Assembly (NCBI GenBank): GCA_023252065.1
Contig: JAHEXO010000214.1
Coordinates: 1 to 5,134 of the forward strand
Reading direction: 5' to 3'
Origin: Nocardioides sp.
GTDB taxonomy: Bacteria; Actinomycetota; Actinomycetes; Propionibacteriales; Nocardioidaceae
Length of the DNA: 5,134 nt
In this document: positions 4,685 to 5,134 of the stretch, in pieces
How positions within the stretch are numbered: the stretch's first letter is position 1
Layout: every line of letters starts with the position of its first letter
Notes under the pieces: model-generated
Seen by the model: the letters and a program-made list of their open reading frames with translations, nothing else
What the model was told of the DNA's origin: nothing
Databases searched by the model: none
Made by a program: the position numbers and the translations under genes

Positions 4685-5134
4685 ATGGGGGAGCCCGCGG
4701 CGCAGATCCGCGACCTGGTCAAGACCTACGGTTCGGGCGACGCACTGGTGCGCGCGCTCGACGGCGTCAGCCTGGACCTCGGGGCGGGGCGGTTCACCGC
4801 GATCATGGGGCCGAGCGGCTATGGCAAGTCGACGCTCATGCACTGTGCGGCCGCGCTGGACCGGGCCGACTCCGGCAGCGTGCGCATCGGTGACCATAAC
4901 CTCTCGTCGCTGGGCGACAAGGCGCTGACCCGACTGCGCCGCGACCGGATCGGCTTCGTCTTCCAGGCCTACAACCTGGTTCCGACGCTCTCCGCCGAGG
5001 AGAACATCCGGCTGCCGCAGGCGATCGCCGGCCGCAAGCCCGACCCGCAGTGGTACGACGAGGTCGTCGACACCGTGGGTCTGCGCGACCGGCTGACCCA
5101 CCGGCCGAACGAGCTCTCCGGCGGGCAGCAGCAG
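4685..5134 (+). CDS. ABC transporter ATP-binding protein, MacB/LolD type (partial, cut by window end)
   Basis: The first 150 residues are present and the gene runs past the window edge. It is the cytoplasmic ATPase that would drive an ABC exporter or a MacB/FtsX-type permease. A conserved start (AQIRDLVKTYGSGDALVRALDGVSL) leads to Walker A, G42-P-S-G-Y-G-K48-S-T50. The next segment, LMHCAAALDRADSG, is the LolD/MacB-type 'LMHCLAGLDRPTSG' segment. The Q-loop is FVFQAYNLVPTLSAEENI with Q94, and the signature motif is L144-SGGQQQ at the very end. Walker B, D-loop and H-loop would follow. Two departures stand out. Tyr46 takes the place usually held by Ser or another small residue in GPSGSGKST, which the loose GxxGxGK[ST] pattern still allows, and Ala57 stands where Gly is usual in AGLDRP. 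In this type the partner permease (FtsX-like, MacB core) normally follows directly, so it is expected beyond 5134. No strong Shine-Dalgarno site is seen. Confidence 0.93.
   Translation, partial: MGEPAAQIRDLVKTYGSGDALVRALDGVSLDLGAGRFTAIMGPSGYGKSTLMHCAAALDRADSGSVRIGDHNLSSLGDKALTRLRRDRIGFVFQAYNLVPTLSAEENIRLPQAIAGRKPDPQWYDEVVDTVGLRDRLTHRPNELSGGQQQ

Overview
The window looks like chromosomal DNA from a high-GC actinobacterium. Nocardioides or another Propionibacteriales genus is my best guess, from the strong G/C bias at third codon positions, the TANNNT boxes placed just upstream of start codons (leaderless-type promoters), and the protein families present. That placement is inference and no marker gene is present. 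No stretch longer than 300 bases lacks a gene. The largest gap is 1965-2112.

The left part (about 1-2015) is accessory DNA holding four small single-gene units. A PH-like protein gene on the plus strand (78-440) is broken by an in-frame TAG. On the minus strand follow a predicted lipoprotein (507-1139), an Imm10-like immunity protein (1257-1652) and a two-helix membrane protein (1689-1964). Copies of a short repeat, CGCTCATCGGCTGAGC followed in three of five copies by GGACAGCG, sit at 6, 472, 1226, 1621 and 2000. One gene lies between each consecutive pair. This looks like a cassette or REP-type arrangement and is the most unusual feature of the window. Canonical integron attC core sites are not evident.

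The right part (2113-5134) reads like ordinary chromosomal backbone with strong GC3 coding. It holds a complete SulP/SLC26 anion transporter with a C-terminal STAS domain (2113-3969), a GNAT-family acetyltransferase (4021-4614) and the first 150 codons of an ABC transporter ATPase of the MacB/LolD type (from 4685, cut by the window edge). All three are on the plus strand. A perfect 8-bp inverted repeat separates SulP from GNAT, and an imperfect one lies just before the ABC gene. SulP and GNAT share an identical GTTACCGTG promoter-like box, so they are probably transcribed separately rather than as one operon.

The three right-hand genes show no obvious shared pathway. In the left part, an immunity-type gene beside small secreted or membrane proteins suggests a polymorphic-toxin or defence-related accumulation zone, but no toxin is visible here.
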